Shown piece by piece: positions 15,918-24,874 of a stretch of 63,040 bases of DNA. The position numbers were made by a program, and so were the translations under genes. Source of the DNA: Lachnospiraceae bacterium. Its GTDB lineage: Bacteria; Bacillota; Clostridia; Lachnospirales; Lachnospiraceae. The stretch covers positions 1 to 63,040 of the forward strand of contig JAEEOJ010000039.1 in NCBI GenBank assembly GCA_016284175.1, read 5' to 3'. Under the pieces are notes generated by a model, which had not been told where the DNA came from, made no database searches, and saw only the letters and a list, made by a program, of their open reading frames with translations. Each line of letters starts with the position of its first letter. Position 1 is the stretch's first letter.

Positions 15918-16901
15918 ATGAATAGAAATAATACAAATGCCAATTTAAAAAACATAGCCATAATCCTAGCCATCCTTCTCTTCACCCAAGCCATCCTCAT
16001 CCTCTTCCTCCTCAACCTCTTCTTCGGCCGTCCCACGCCCGAGTATGCGGGAGAGCAGATTCCGGAGATGATGAGAATCGCAAGAATGCCTGCCGACTGG
16101 TACGATATTGATGTCATCAGATACGACGGCACGGCCATGACCTGGGTTGTTCACAGAATATGGTACGACAATGATGTAAGAATATATAACAAATATGCGC
16201 ACGATATCCTTGAAACTAAGGGAAAATTAGCAGAGGACTGGACACCCGACGATCTGGTATATCCGATGTATGCGTTCGAAATCGAGCCGCGAACAGGTCT
16301 AACGGATTCTTACGAAACCGGCGAAATGTGGGTCTACAGCAACGGATTCTTAATTACTCAGACGGGCAACGTCTACGAATGCGACATCGATTTCTCGGAC
16401 CTGATGGTTGTTAACGAAAACGATTTCCTCAGGGAAGTCGAAGTTGACGATATAATGCAGATGAGCTGTTTCCGTCCGCTCGCATACGCGAATCATAAGT
16501 GGAACCCAGACTACCTAAAAACCACTGAAGCCATGGATAAAAGAAATCCCGACATCGAAGCCACAGTCGTACGGGAATACGAAATAGACGGTGTTCCTAT
16601 GATTGATATAAACCTTAAAAACAACGGCGAAAAAGACTGGCATTATGAGGAAAGAACGCTTTTCTTTGGAATGATTGTTTTCGCGGACGGAGAGTGGTAC
16701 TTTCTTGATGATGATCCTGCAGTAGATGCTTATTACGGCACATTTCCCGCATATAGTAAAGTCTTAAAAGCCGGCGACGAAGTAAAAGTAACCTTTTTCT
16801 CCAGGCGATACGGCGAACCGCCGCAGGGTAGTTACTGCATAGTAATCTGCGGAAGAGACGGAAATGATTACAACTACGCCTGCGCACCCTACCGCCTTTA
16901 A
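15918..16901 (+). CDS. Membrane-anchored extracytoplasmic protein with Ig-like C-terminus
   Basis: 327 residues. One N-terminal membrane helix (about 9-36: NIAIILAILLFTQAILILFLLNLFF) is followed by a long soluble part rich in W, Y and D. The last ~110 residues (IDINLKNNGEKDWHYEERTLFFG, VLKAGDEVKVTFF, PPQGSYCIVI) resemble bacterial Ig-like domains that Lachnospiraceae attach to envelope proteins. Function unknown. There is no clear AGGAGG; AAGGTCG lies 9 nt before ATG. It is followed by a lipoprotein gene, and the two may form an envelope pair. Confidence 0.7.
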   Translation: MNRNNTNANLKNIAIILAILLFTQAILILFLLNLFFGRPTPEYAGEQIPEMMRIARMPADWYDIDVIRYDGTAMTWVVHRIWYDNDVRIYNKYAHDILETKGKLAEDWTPDDLVYPMYAFEIEPRTGLTDSYETGEMWVYSNGFLITQTGNVYECDIDFSDLMVVNENDFLREVEVDDIMQMSCFRPLAYANHKWNPDYLKTTEAMDKRNPDIEATVVREYEIDGVPMIDINLKNNGEKDWHYEERTLFFGMIVFADGEWYFLDDDPAVDAYYGTFPAYSKVLKAGDEVKVTFFSRRYGEPPQGSYCIVICGRDGNDYNYACAPYRL

Positions 16902-16973
16902 AAAATCCGACACATGAAACCTAAAATGTGCTATCATATTTCCTGTAAAGATAAATTTACAAAGAGGGAATAT

Positions 16974-17423
16974 ATGAAAAAGAAATTGATTTTGTTTGTA
17001 TTGGAGGTATTGGCGGTTATGAGTTTGCTTGGATGTGGGGCAGAGAAGTACAAGGTTAACGCCGACAGCGGTTTTGAATTGGACAAGAAATCTTATGCCG
17101 CAGGCGAGGAAGTTACGGCTTATTTTAAGTATGTTGCGACAGACACCGACTATAACTTCTATTGTGAAAACGATGATGTGAAGATTAAGACCGATTATGA
17201 CAACGCACACGGATATGTGATTACATTCACAATGCCCGACCACGACGTAACAATCGGTGTTAAATCAAGAAACACAATGACGATGGATTATAACGCCCAT
17301 CCTGAAATAAACACTGATGTGCCGTCCAGTGCATATGAAATCTGGAAATGCCCTGATTGCGGAACACTTAACGCAATGCCATTCTGCACGGAATGTGGCA
17401 GAAAAAAACCCGGCGTAAATTAA
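16974..17423 (+). CDS. Lipoprotein with a C-terminal zinc ribbon
   Basis: 149 residues from ATG 16974, which has AGAGGGA upstream. A longer in-frame start at 16914 would bury the signal peptide. The signal MKKKLILFVLEVLAVMSLLGC ends in the lipobox LLGC. A small beta domain follows (YKVNADSGFELDKKSYAAGEEVTAYFKY...YVITFTMPDHDVTIGVK). The tail WKCPDCGTLNAMPFCTECG is a CxxC-CxxC zinc ribbon, which is unusual for an exported lipoprotein because such ribbons are normally cytoplasmic. Function unknown; it may be expressed with the gene upstream. Confidence 0.75.
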   Translation: MKKKLILFVLEVLAVMSLLGCGAEKYKVNADSGFELDKKSYAAGEEVTAYFKYVATDTDYNFYCENDDVKIKTDYDNAHGYVITFTMPDHDVTIGVKSRNTMTMDYNAHPEINTDVPSSAYEIWKCPDCGTLNAMPFCTECGRKKPGVN

Positions 17424-17441
17424 AAATCATAAAAGAAAAAT

Positions 17442-17476
17442 CCCGCAGACCTTCACGATCTGCGGGTTCTTTTTAT
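17442..17476. terminator. Bidirectional terminator between convergent genes
   Basis: CCCGCAGA (17442-17449) pairs with TCTGCGGG (17459-17466). AAAAAT precedes it and TTCTTTTTA follows it, serving both the + strand lipoprotein gene and the minus-strand TIR gene. Confidence 0.85.
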
Positions 17477-20463
17477 TTAGCCAGGTTGTAAGTATCTCTC
17501 GCAAATTCCGACGGATAATAATCTCCGAGGAATACGTTTGATTCTTTTATGAGGTCGTCGTAGTGATAATGCTTGACCGAACGAAGGGCCGAAGCACTGT
17601 AAAATGCGAAATAATCTTTCGAAGGAATGTAGCTAGCCCGGTAGGGTATAAAGGCCAGCATTTCGAAGTCATTGTTGAAGAGGATGGTCCTGTTGTTCAC
17701 GGCTAAAACATACATTCCCTGACCGGCGTAGTAATTGAATTCTTCAATTCCTGCCGAGGTCAACTCTGAATGCTTCGTAGTCTTTAAGAGCTTGAATTCT
17801 TCTCCGAAACTGTAAATTTCAATTGTACTGTCAAAGTATGTCACGGTAAAACAATCAGCCTTGTAGCACACTCTGACATCGTCCTGAGAACTTAAAACCC
17901 TCTTGGTCGTAAACACCGGTTCTTTCTCACTGCTCTTATATATTTCAAGGACACCGGACTCTCTTCTTACTGCGTAATAATCCCTGCTTAATCCGTATAC
18001 CGTAACGTTTTCACCTTCGGGAATATCAGGTCTTAAAACTTCTTCAACTTCGCCCGTGCTTAACGAATAAAGGAATATATCGCCCTGAAACGACATATCG
18101 CTTATTATATAATTTCTGTCGTTAGTTACCGCGCCGTTGCCAAAAGAAGGAGTATCCATCATACCGAGTTCTTTTGCGATTGAGCCGTCCGATAGCTTTT
18201 GGATGCAAAGGCCCGAGCCGAAGGAAGCAAAGTATTCGCTGCCATCGCCCACGAAAGTATAATTCGAATTCTTCTTTTCGGTGCTCATCGAAGGCTCACC
18301 GGATTTAAGCGTGAAGTATTCGATCAGTTTCGCATCGTTGTTTAATCTTAAGAATCCCTCAGCTTCATTCACGGTCATTATTGCAGATGAATATGCCTTA
18401 ATTAATTCCTCGCCTTTATCGGGTTTGTTCTTATAATGAGTGAAATATGTTTCACCCGCAAACTGCAGGAAAACGCCGTCTGTTGCGCCGTAGTATTTCT
18501 CGATTCTTATGGTTGGAGTATTGTTAAAATACTGATAATTGTAAAGGCCCATCGTGCCTTCCGTGTATGAATACATGATTCCGTTGGCTGTGAAAACAGC
18601 AGCTCTGCCGTCGTCATATGCCGACAGTCCGCTGATCTGCGCCTGCGCATTGTAGCTGTCCAAACATTTTCCGTTTTCCGTATCAAACACGTACAGCGTA
18701 CTGTATCCGTAGCCGAAGAGTTTATTTGATGCGGGGTTCTGCTTTATCTCGTTTAAATATGCGGGAGCCACGGCGTTCCATATAACTTTGCCCGTCTCGG
18801 CGTCCATGCAGATTAAATGATCTTCGCTGTTTGACAGACTGTTGCCTATATATTTGGCTGCGGAAATATATATTTTATGGTCGGAGAAAATAAGTGATGA
18901 TGCGATATCAATCGGCAGTTCATACTTCTTCATTTCGTCCGTTTCGGTATCAAAGATAATGAGATCGTACACGCCCGAAGCTGCCGGCGAAAATGTTAAG
19001 GCAACATACTTTTCATCCGCAGAAACAGCCACATTGTTGTATGAATAGATGAATACATCATCGTACAATTCGCTGTAAAAAACGCTTTCATTAATCGCGT
19101 CGGTTTTGATATCAAACATCGTAAAACCGTCTGCGCTGAAAATCATATAATTCGCTTTGTTCTTAAAATAATAAATATCTCCGATATAACCTTCCGACAT
19201 ATCGGGATTTGTGATTGTTTTCTCTGAATTGTCGGAATAATTTACTCTTTTGATTTCTTTGTCATTTCTGAAAACAATACTGTCTTCGTCGGGCAAAAAG
19301 AATGCATTATCATCATGTCCTATAGGAATTGAAAGTGTATTTGCATACAGTTCTTCGCCGGTTTCAAGGTTCCATACATGAAGATTACCGCACGCATCAA
19401 CCGATGCAACCCTTGTGCCGTTAGGAGATGATTTTACCGATTTTATGATTGACTCTGATTCGAAGGTTCGACCGCCCACAAGGTGGCCAGGATTTGCGTA
19501 TACATCCAAAGCCTTTGACAAAGCATATTCGGTCTCTGCTGTGTACGGATAAGATTTATCGTTTGATGACGTAGGCATGACCTTACGAAGTGCGTAAACT
19601 GCGTCAAGTTTTCTGCCGTCGCTTATAAGTGTCTCGGCACTTACCGTCGTAGCCTGTGCGAGATTTATCTGCGATTCCGTGTACTGTGCTTCAATCTGTT
19701 CTTTCTGCTGCATAATCTGGTCGGACTGCGTTTTGATTTCCGCGTTCTGACTCATGATTTCCGCATTCTGATCGAGTATCATTTCGGACTGATTGATGAT
19801 CTTAAACATAAAACCGATGCAGACCGCGGTAAATAGCATAAAACCGGCAGCCACGCCGCTTATAATAGCAATTGTTCGTCTCATCGCACGTTCTTTGTGA
19901 CGCTGCTTTAAGGCATCATAATTAAGCCCGAATATAGCCGCGCAGATTCGAAGCACAGCATCATTCATGGCCTTCTTCATGGCACGCTTGCTCTTGCCTC
20001 GTACGTCTGCCGCAAGGGGCTCGTTTAAGCGTACTTTTATCTCTTTCGTGCCGTCGGGATTTGTTTCCTCGTATTCTTCTTTTATGAGCGCTTCGGGGAA
20101 GGATTCGTCAGGTTCACCCTCGGCTAAAACTGCCAGGACATTTTCCTTGCCGTGAAGTTTCTTAAAGGTCTCAATTTCCTTCTTGCACCATTCGGACTGA
20201 GGGAGTCTTGGTGTACATATAACAAGCAGATAATCCGAGTTTTCGAGCGCGATATTGATAGGGTCGCTTAAGTTACTTGAAAGCGGCAGTTCGTCCTGAT
20301 CTCGGAAAACACGCTCGATTTTGGTTTTGCCCGTAGGGGATTTAACGCCTTTGGGAAGTTTGAAGGCTTCGAGTTTTTTATGAAGAGTCGTTGCGACAAA
20401 TTTATCCAGTTCTGAATGTCTGTAACTTATAAAAGCATCGTATTTTACATTGTTTTCAGCCAT
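17473..20463 (-). CDS. TIR-domain / transmembrane / coiled-coil / beta-propeller protein
   Basis: 996 residues. The N-terminal TIR domain (about 6-125) has YDAFISYRHSE, VFRDQDELP and SEWCKKEIETF; Glu96 in W-C-x-x-E is at the position of the NADase catalytic Glu. Next come a basic helix region, a membrane helix (about 197-221) and a regular coiled coil (about 222-270, six heptads such as IMSQNAE/IKTQSDQ). The remaining ~700 residues form a WD40/PQQ-like beta-propeller (VASVDACGNLHVWNLETGEEL and similar blades), likely extracytoplasmic. Such a layout suggests an outside sensor driving an inside TIR effector or scaffold. Signal and output are unknown. Single gene with its own promoter. Confidence 0.85.
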   Translation of the reverse strand: MAENNVKYDAFISYRHSELDKFVATTLHKKLEAFKLPKGVKSPTGKTKIERVFRDQDELPLSSNLSDPINIALENSDYLLVICTPRLPQSEWCKKEIETFKKLHGKENVLAVLAEGEPDESFPEALIKEEYEETNPDGTKEIKVRLNEPLAADVRGKSKRAMKKAMNDAVLRICAAIFGLNYDALKQRHKERAMRRTIAIISGVAAGFMLFTAVCIGFMFKIINQSEMILDQNAEIMSQNAEIKTQSDQIMQQKEQIEAQYTESQINLAQATTVSAETLISDGRKLDAVYALRKVMPTSSNDKSYPYTAETEYALSKALDVYANPGHLVGGRTFESESIIKSVKSSPNGTRVASVDACGNLHVWNLETGEELYANTLSIPIGHDDNAFFLPDEDSIVFRNDKEIKRVNYSDNSEKTITNPDMSEGYIGDIYYFKNKANYMIFSADGFTMFDIKTDAINESVFYSELYDDVFIYSYNNVAVSADEKYVALTFSPAASGVYDLIIFDTETDEMKKYELPIDIASSLIFSDHKIYISAAKYIGNSLSNSEDHLICMDAETGKVIWNAVAPAYLNEIKQNPASNKLFGYGYSTLYVFDTENGKCLDSYNAQAQISGLSAYDDGRAAVFTANGIMYSYTEGTMGLYNYQYFNNTPTIRIEKYYGATDGVFLQFAGETYFTHYKNKPDKGEELIKAYSSAIMTVNEAEGFLRLNNDAKLIEYFTLKSGEPSMSTEKKNSNYTFVGDGSEYFASFGSGLCIQKLSDGSIAKELGMMDTPSFGNGAVTNDRNYIISDMSFQGDIFLYSLSTGEVEEVLRPDIPEGENVTVYGLSRDYYAVRRESGVLEIYKSSEKEPVFTTKRVLSSQDDVRVCYKADCFTVTYFDSTIEIYSFGEEFKLLKTTKHSELTSAGIEEFNYYAGQGMYVLAVNNRTILFNNDFEMLAFIPYRASYIPSKDYFAFYSASALRSVKHYHYDDLIKESNVFLGDYYPSEFARDTYNLAK

Positions 20464-20500
20464 GTTTGATACCTCAAAATTTTATATAACTGTAAGTATA

Positions 20501-20528
20501 ATTGTATAAAAGATAGTGTAAATTTCAA
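20501..20528 (-). promoter_or_regulatory. Promoter of the TIR/propeller gene
   Basis: Minus-strand TTGAAA (20528-20523), a 16-nt spacer and TACAAT (20506-20501), about 40 bp ahead of the ATG. Confidence 0.55.
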
Positions 20529-20584
20529 GTAATATGGTATACTGATGTCATTAAATACACGAATTCTTAAAGTTGTTTTGTGGA

Positions 20585-21514
20585 TTAGATAAGAAATGCC
20601 AAGAGAGGTATTGTAAGGATACAGAGAAGCGTACTTAAAAGAATGCAGTTCGCACTCATTTCGGTTTCCTTGCCGTGGATCTCCGCGAGATTAAGAATTA
20701 TCGATGCGCAGGGTGTGGCAGCGAGAATTAGCATGCTTGCCTTAAAAGACTGAGGCAGCGGGATAAAGAAAAGCAGTGCATACGCAAAGAGAGGGAATAC
20801 GATAAGTTTTCCCACGCATGCAAAATACACGAACGAATTCGTAAAAAGCTTTTTAAAATCCATTGTTGCAAGACGGATTCCGAGGATAAACATACACATC
20901 GGAGTCGTCATTTTGCCAAGCAGATTTATGCTGTCCTTAAGTACTGCAGGCATCCAGTTAGATGCGCATGTAAGATACAGAGGGAATGCAACCAAGAACG
21001 AAAACGTGGTCGGATTGACGAGCGCTGCTTTTACGGAAATATATTTTTTATCCTGAGTAAGACAGTAGATACCTGCGGTAAATACCAGCAGGTTCATTGT
21101 TATGACATATATCGACGAATAGCAGGCTACCTCGGGATTTTCGGGCATTAATGCTTTTATGAGCGGAAGACCGAAGAAACCGCAGTTTCCAAGCACCGAA
21201 CCAATCGTGAGCATGCGATATTTTGAAATATTGAATTTCTTTCTGAAGATGAAATATACAAGCAGCAGAAACAAAAGCTGCACTACAAAAGAGACTACGA
21301 AAAACAGTCCCATATAGATAAGATTTATTTTGTTAAACTCAAGTGAAATAAAAGAAGACACAATCATGCACGGCGAGCAGGCGTAAATTAAAATAGCCGA
21401 AACCGTTGAAAGATGGTTCGCCGTCGCCTTCTTAGCCTTGCAGAGAATGTATCCCGGCAGCATGTACAAAAGGGCTATAAGAACATTTATAAAAGCAATC
21501 TTAAAAGAAATCAT
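20585..21514 (-). CDS. AEC-family (auxin efflux carrier-like) transporter
   Basis: 309 residues with about ten membrane helices in two inverted five-helix halves. The family's unwound helix motifs are visible: SVLGNCGFFGLPLIKAL in the first half and ATPCASIILNLAEIHGKE near the C-terminus. TTPMCMFILGIRLA is the conserved start of the second half. AEC carriers move organic acids such as malate, or related anions, by secondary transport; the substrate cannot be predicted. Divergently transcribed from the histidine kinase gene, 76 bp away, which may signal shared control. Confidence 0.9.
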   Translation of the reverse strand: MISFKIAFINVLIALLYMLPGYILCKAKKATANHLSTVSAILIYACSPCMIVSSFISLEFNKINLIYMGLFFVVSFVVQLLFLLLVYFIFRKKFNISKYRMLTIGSVLGNCGFFGLPLIKALMPENPEVACYSSIYVITMNLLVFTAGIYCLTQDKKYISVKAALVNPTTFSFLVAFPLYLTCASNWMPAVLKDSINLLGKMTTPMCMFILGIRLATMDFKKLFTNSFVYFACVGKLIVFPLFAYALLFFIPLPQSFKASMLILAATPCASIILNLAEIHGKETEMSANCILLSTLLCILTIPLLAFLI

Positions 21515-21590
21515 TATTTACCTCATTAACAAGGTTGATTATAAACCGATGAGAAATATTTGCCAATAAAATTATTAATCGGAGAGTACC

Positions 21591-22982
21591 ATGATCGCAG
21601 AGTACATATCGGCGCTTTTTCACGAATATTTAACCGCGATAGTCATAATGATAGGACTTACCACGGTTTTCATATCCAACAATACGATCAGTAAAAAGAA
21701 GAAAAACTATCTTTTTAAGATCATTGCGCTGGACCTTGTTTTGATGTTTTCGGAGACCTTAAACCACATCATCTTCACACCCGAAATGGAGATGATTCCT
21801 CTTCGAATCACTGTGGATATAGTTGGTTACATCATTCGTCCGACGCTGATTGTTTATTTTTATCTATTGGTAAGTGAACGTTTAAATCCGAAGTTTAATC
21901 TGCTTCTTGTTTTCCCGCTTATCATAGACACGATTGTCTGCTGCAGTGCTTATTTCACGGACCTTCCGTTCTATTACATCACGAAAGCTGACGGAACCCA
22001 CTGGCAGAGAGGACCTTTGGGATTTGTTCCGTTCGCGGTCAGCGCATTATATCTTTTAATCCTTATCATTGACTCGATTAAATACTTCGGTTCCGGTAAG
22101 GAAAAAACGTCATTCGCCGTAGTATATTCGGCCATAGTCGTTATCGCGGGTTCCATCATTGAAACAGTCGACCAGTCGAGAAGAATCATCGTTAATTTTA
22201 CGATGTTATCGACACTTATCTACTTCCTGATGCTGTACTTTAAGACGGTGCTCGAGCAGGAAGAGGAAATCATCAGGCAGACGCGAATAGAAGTGATGTA
22301 TTCGCAGATCGGCCCTCACTTTATTTTCAATACATTGTCCGCAATCTACGGACTCGTTGACAAAAACCCTAAAAAAGCCAAGGAAGCCATTGCGACATTC
22401 TCCGATTACCTTCGAGGAAACATCGATTCCATCGGTAAAAAGGGCTGGGTTCCCTTTGAAGAGGAATTAAAGCATATAGATTCGTATGTCTGGATTGAAA
22501 AAATGCGTTTCGGAGACGATCTGACCGTCGAATACAATATTGATACGATGGACTTTGAAGTTCCGCCGCTTTCCATACAGCCGCTCGTCGAAAATGCGAT
22601 AAAACACGGCATTCGTAAAAAAGCCGGCCCCGGAAAAGTTATTATCAAGACCAGAGAGGAAGATAACGACTTTGTCGTGGAAGTTATTGACGACGGTGTC
22701 GGATTTGATACAAAAGAATTCGAAAACGATGCAATATTTGACATAAGAAACGCTACCGACCGAGGCGTTTTACTCATAAGCCGCAGAAGAAAAGAGAAAG
22801 AAGAAAAGATTGACAAGGCCTCTAAAGACGGCCGCGGACACGTAGGTCTTGAAAACACCAGATTCAGACTTTCGAGCAGCGGAAAAGCCAATCTCGTTAT
22901 GAAGAGTGAAGTCGGGAAAGGCACAACCGCGATAGTTACAATCAAAAAGAAGCATGAAGAAGCGGAAAATCACAGAAAATAG
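21591..22982 (+). CDS. LytS/YesM-type sensor histidine kinase without adjacent response regulator
   Basis: 463 residues. About six N-terminal membrane helices (to residue ~216) are followed by a short coiled linker. The His_kinase domain has SQIGPHFIFNTLSAI with phospho-acceptor His243. The HATPase domain has PPLSIQPLVENAIKHGI (N box) and DDGVGFD (G1). An unusual charged insert of about 40 residues (DIRNATDRGVLLISRRRKEKEEKIDKASKDGRG) sits before HVGLENTRFRL (G2). The stop is followed by a terminator, so no LytTR regulator is co-transcribed. The divergent AEC transporter may be a target or part of the sensed pathway. Confidence 0.9.
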   Translation: MIAEYISALFHEYLTAIVIMIGLTTVFISNNTISKKKKNYLFKIIALDLVLMFSETLNHIIFTPEMEMIPLRITVDIVGYIIRPTLIVYFYLLVSERLNPKFNLLLVFPLIIDTIVCCSAYFTDLPFYYITKADGTHWQRGPLGFVPFAVSALYLLILIIDSIKYFGSGKEKTSFAVVYSAIVVIAGSIIETVDQSRRIIVNFTMLSTLIYFLMLYFKTVLEQEEEIIRQTRIEVMYSQIGPHFIFNTLSAIYGLVDKNPKKAKEAIATFSDYLRGNIDSIGKKGWVPFEEELKHIDSYVWIEKMRFGDDLTVEYNIDTMDFEVPPLSIQPLVENAIKHGIRKKAGPGKVIIKTREEDNDFVVEVIDDGVGFDTKEFENDAIFDIRNATDRGVLLISRRRKEKEEKIDKASKDGRGHVGLENTRFRLSSSGKANLVMKSEVGKGTTAIVTIKKKHEEAENHRK

Positions 22983-22988
22983 CATAAA

Positions 22989-23017
22989 AGAAGGCTTTAA
23001 AAAGGCCTTCTTTTTTT
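22989..23017 (+). terminator. Intrinsic terminator after the histidine kinase gene
   Basis: AGAAGGC (22989-22995) pairs with GCCTTCT (23005-23011), with AT-rich inner pairs and a T7 tail. Confidence 0.85.
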
Positions 23018-23029
23018 ATGCCGTCAAGG

Positions 23030-23058
23030 TTTACATTATACTCAAAAAATGGTAGAAT
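23030..23058 (+). promoter_or_regulatory. Promoter of glnS
   Basis: TTTACA (23030-23035), a 17-nt spacer and TAGAAT (23053-23058). It lies about 50 bp ahead of the glnS start. Confidence 0.7.
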
Positions 23059-23109
23059 TACTCTATCTATGATTAGATGGAAAAACTATGTAACTGAGGT
23101 TGATTTAAA

Positions 23110-24810
23110 ATGTCAGAAAATGTAAATATCACAGCGGAAAATGAAGAAATTGCTGAGGAGAAAACAAGCCGCAATTTTATAGAGCAGATGATTGATAAGG
23201 ATCTCGCGGAGGGAGTATACGATACGGTACATACAAGATTCCCGCCGGAGCCTAACGGATACCTTCATATCGGACACGCAAAAAGTATACTTCTTAACTA
23301 CGGACTTGCTAAAGAATATGGCGGCAAGTTTAATATGCGTTTCGACGATACAAACCCCACAAAGGAAAAAATCGAATTTGTAAATTCACAGCTTGAAGAC
23401 ATCAAGTGGCTCGGTGCAGACTGGGAAGACAGACTTTTCTTTGCATCGGACTATTTCGGACAGATGTACGAAGGCGCAGTTAAGCTTATCAAAAAAGGCA
23501 AAGCTTATGTTTCAGATTTGTCTGCTGATGAAATCAGAGAATACAGAGGCACGCTCACTGAGCCCGGCAAAGAAGATCCCGGCATTCACAGAAGCGTAGA
23601 AGAAAACTTACAGCTTTTCGAAGACATGAAGAACGGCAAGTTTGCCGACGGTGAGAAAGTTTTACGAGCAAGAATAGATATGGCTTCTCCTAACATGAAC
23701 ATGAGAGACCCGGTTATCTACAGAGTAGCTCACATGACTCACCACAGAACAGGTGATACATGGTGCATTTACCCGATGTACGATTTCGCTCATCCTATCG
23801 AAGATGCAGTGGAAGGCATCACACATTCCATCTGTACACTTGAATTTGAAGACCACAGACCTTTATACGACTGGGTTGTAAGGGAGCTTGAATACGAAAG
23901 ACCTCCCAGACAGATAGAGTTCGCCAAGCTTTATTTAAAGAATGTCGTTACAGGTAAAAGATACATTAAAAAACTCGTTGAAGACGGTATCGCAGACGGC
24001 TGGGACGATCCGAGACTTGTATCCATCTCAGCACTTAGAAGAAGAGGTTACACACCCGAATCGATTAAGATGTTCGTAGACCTCTGCGGTGTATCAAAGG
24101 CCCATTCAATCGCCGACATGGCAATGCTTGAGTACTGTATCAGAGAGGACCTTAAGTTAAAGAGACCTCGTATGATGGCAATCCTTGATCCCGTTAAACT
24201 CGTAATCGATAACTACGAAGGCGACGGCGAAATGTTAGAGGCAGCCAACAACTTGGAGAACGAGGAACTCGGAAGCCGAATGATTCCTTTCTCTAAAGAA
24301 CTCTACATTGAGAGAGAAGATTTTATGATCGAGCCTCCCAAGAAATACTTCAGACTCTTCCCGGGCAACGAAGTTCGTCTTATGAACGCATACTTCGTAA
24401 AATGCGTAAGCTACGAGACAGACGAAAACGGTAACGTAACGGTTGTTCACTGTACCTACGATCCCGAGACAAAGTCAGGCAGCGGCTTTACCGGCAGAAA
24501 GGTTAAAGGTACAATCCACTGGGTTGACGCAAAGAGCGCAGTTCCCGTTGAAGTTAGACTCTTCGAAAACATTGTTGACGAAGAAAAGGGCGTATACAAC
24601 GAGGAAGACGGCAGCATCAATGTAAATCCCGACTCGAGAAAGATTGTAACCGCTTACGTTGAACCGGATCTTGCAAAGGCCAAAGCATTCGAGAGTTTCC
24701 AGTTCGTAAGAAACGGATTCTACTGCGTGGACTACAAGGACTCCAAGGAAGGCGCACCGGTATTTAACCGTATCGTAAGCCTTAAGAGTTCATTCACTTT
24801 ACCTAAATAA
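23110..24810 (+). CDS. glnS: Glutaminyl-tRNA synthetase
   Basis: 566 residues, typical of bacterial Gln[19 protein letters not shown] holds the class I HIGH motif, [11 protein letters not shown] is the nucleotide-binding segment, and [23 protein letters not shown] is GlnRS-specific. The second signature, MSK-R in proteobacterial enzymes, reads [12 protein letters not shown] here, so the Ser is Gly; the lysine is kept. It charges tRNA-Gln directly, which matters because many Firmicutes lack GlnRS and use the amidotransferase route. A promoter lies upstream. The next gene, a kinase, starts 64 bp after the stop with no terminator seen. Confidence 0.95.
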   Translation: MSENVNITAENEEIAEEKTSRNFIEQMIDKDLAEGVYDTVHTRFPPEPNGYLHIGHAKSILLNYGLAKEYGGKFNMRFDDTNPTKEKIEFVNSQLEDIKWLGADWEDRLFFASDYFGQMYEGAVKLIKKGKAYVSDLSADEIREYRGTLTEPGKEDPGIHRSVEENLQLFEDMKNGKFADGEKVLRARIDMASPNMNMRDPVIYRVAHMTHHRTGDTWCIYPMYDFAHPIEDAVEGITHSICTLEFEDHRPLYDWVVRELEYERPPRQIEFAKLYLKNVVTGKRYIKKLVEDGIADGWDDPRLVSISALRRRGYTPESIKMFVDLCGVSKAHSIADMAMLEYCIREDLKLKRPRMMAILDPVKLVIDNYEGDGEMLEAANNLENEELGSRMIPFSKELYIEREDFMIEPPKKYFRLFPGNEVRLMNAYFVKCVSYETDENGNVTVVHCTYDPETKSGSGFTGRKVKGTIHWVDAKSAVPVEVRLFENIVDEEKGVYNEEDGSINVNPDSRKIVTAYVEPDLAKAKAFESFQFVRNGFYCVDYKDSKEGAPVFNRIVSLKSSFTLPK

Positions 24811-24874
24811 TCAGACTACACAACGCAGGCTATGGAAGAAGCCTGTTACGTGACATAAATCAAGGGGATAATGT

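Noticed and set aside
20585-21514. Transporter considered as part of a defence set with the TIR gene
   Set aside because: It is a standard AEC carrier separated from the TIR gene by that gene's promoter; no defence partner is recognisable.
23110-24810. Gene might be glutamyl-tRNA synthetase
   Set aside because: [17 protein letters not shown] and GWDDPRL are GlnRS features.
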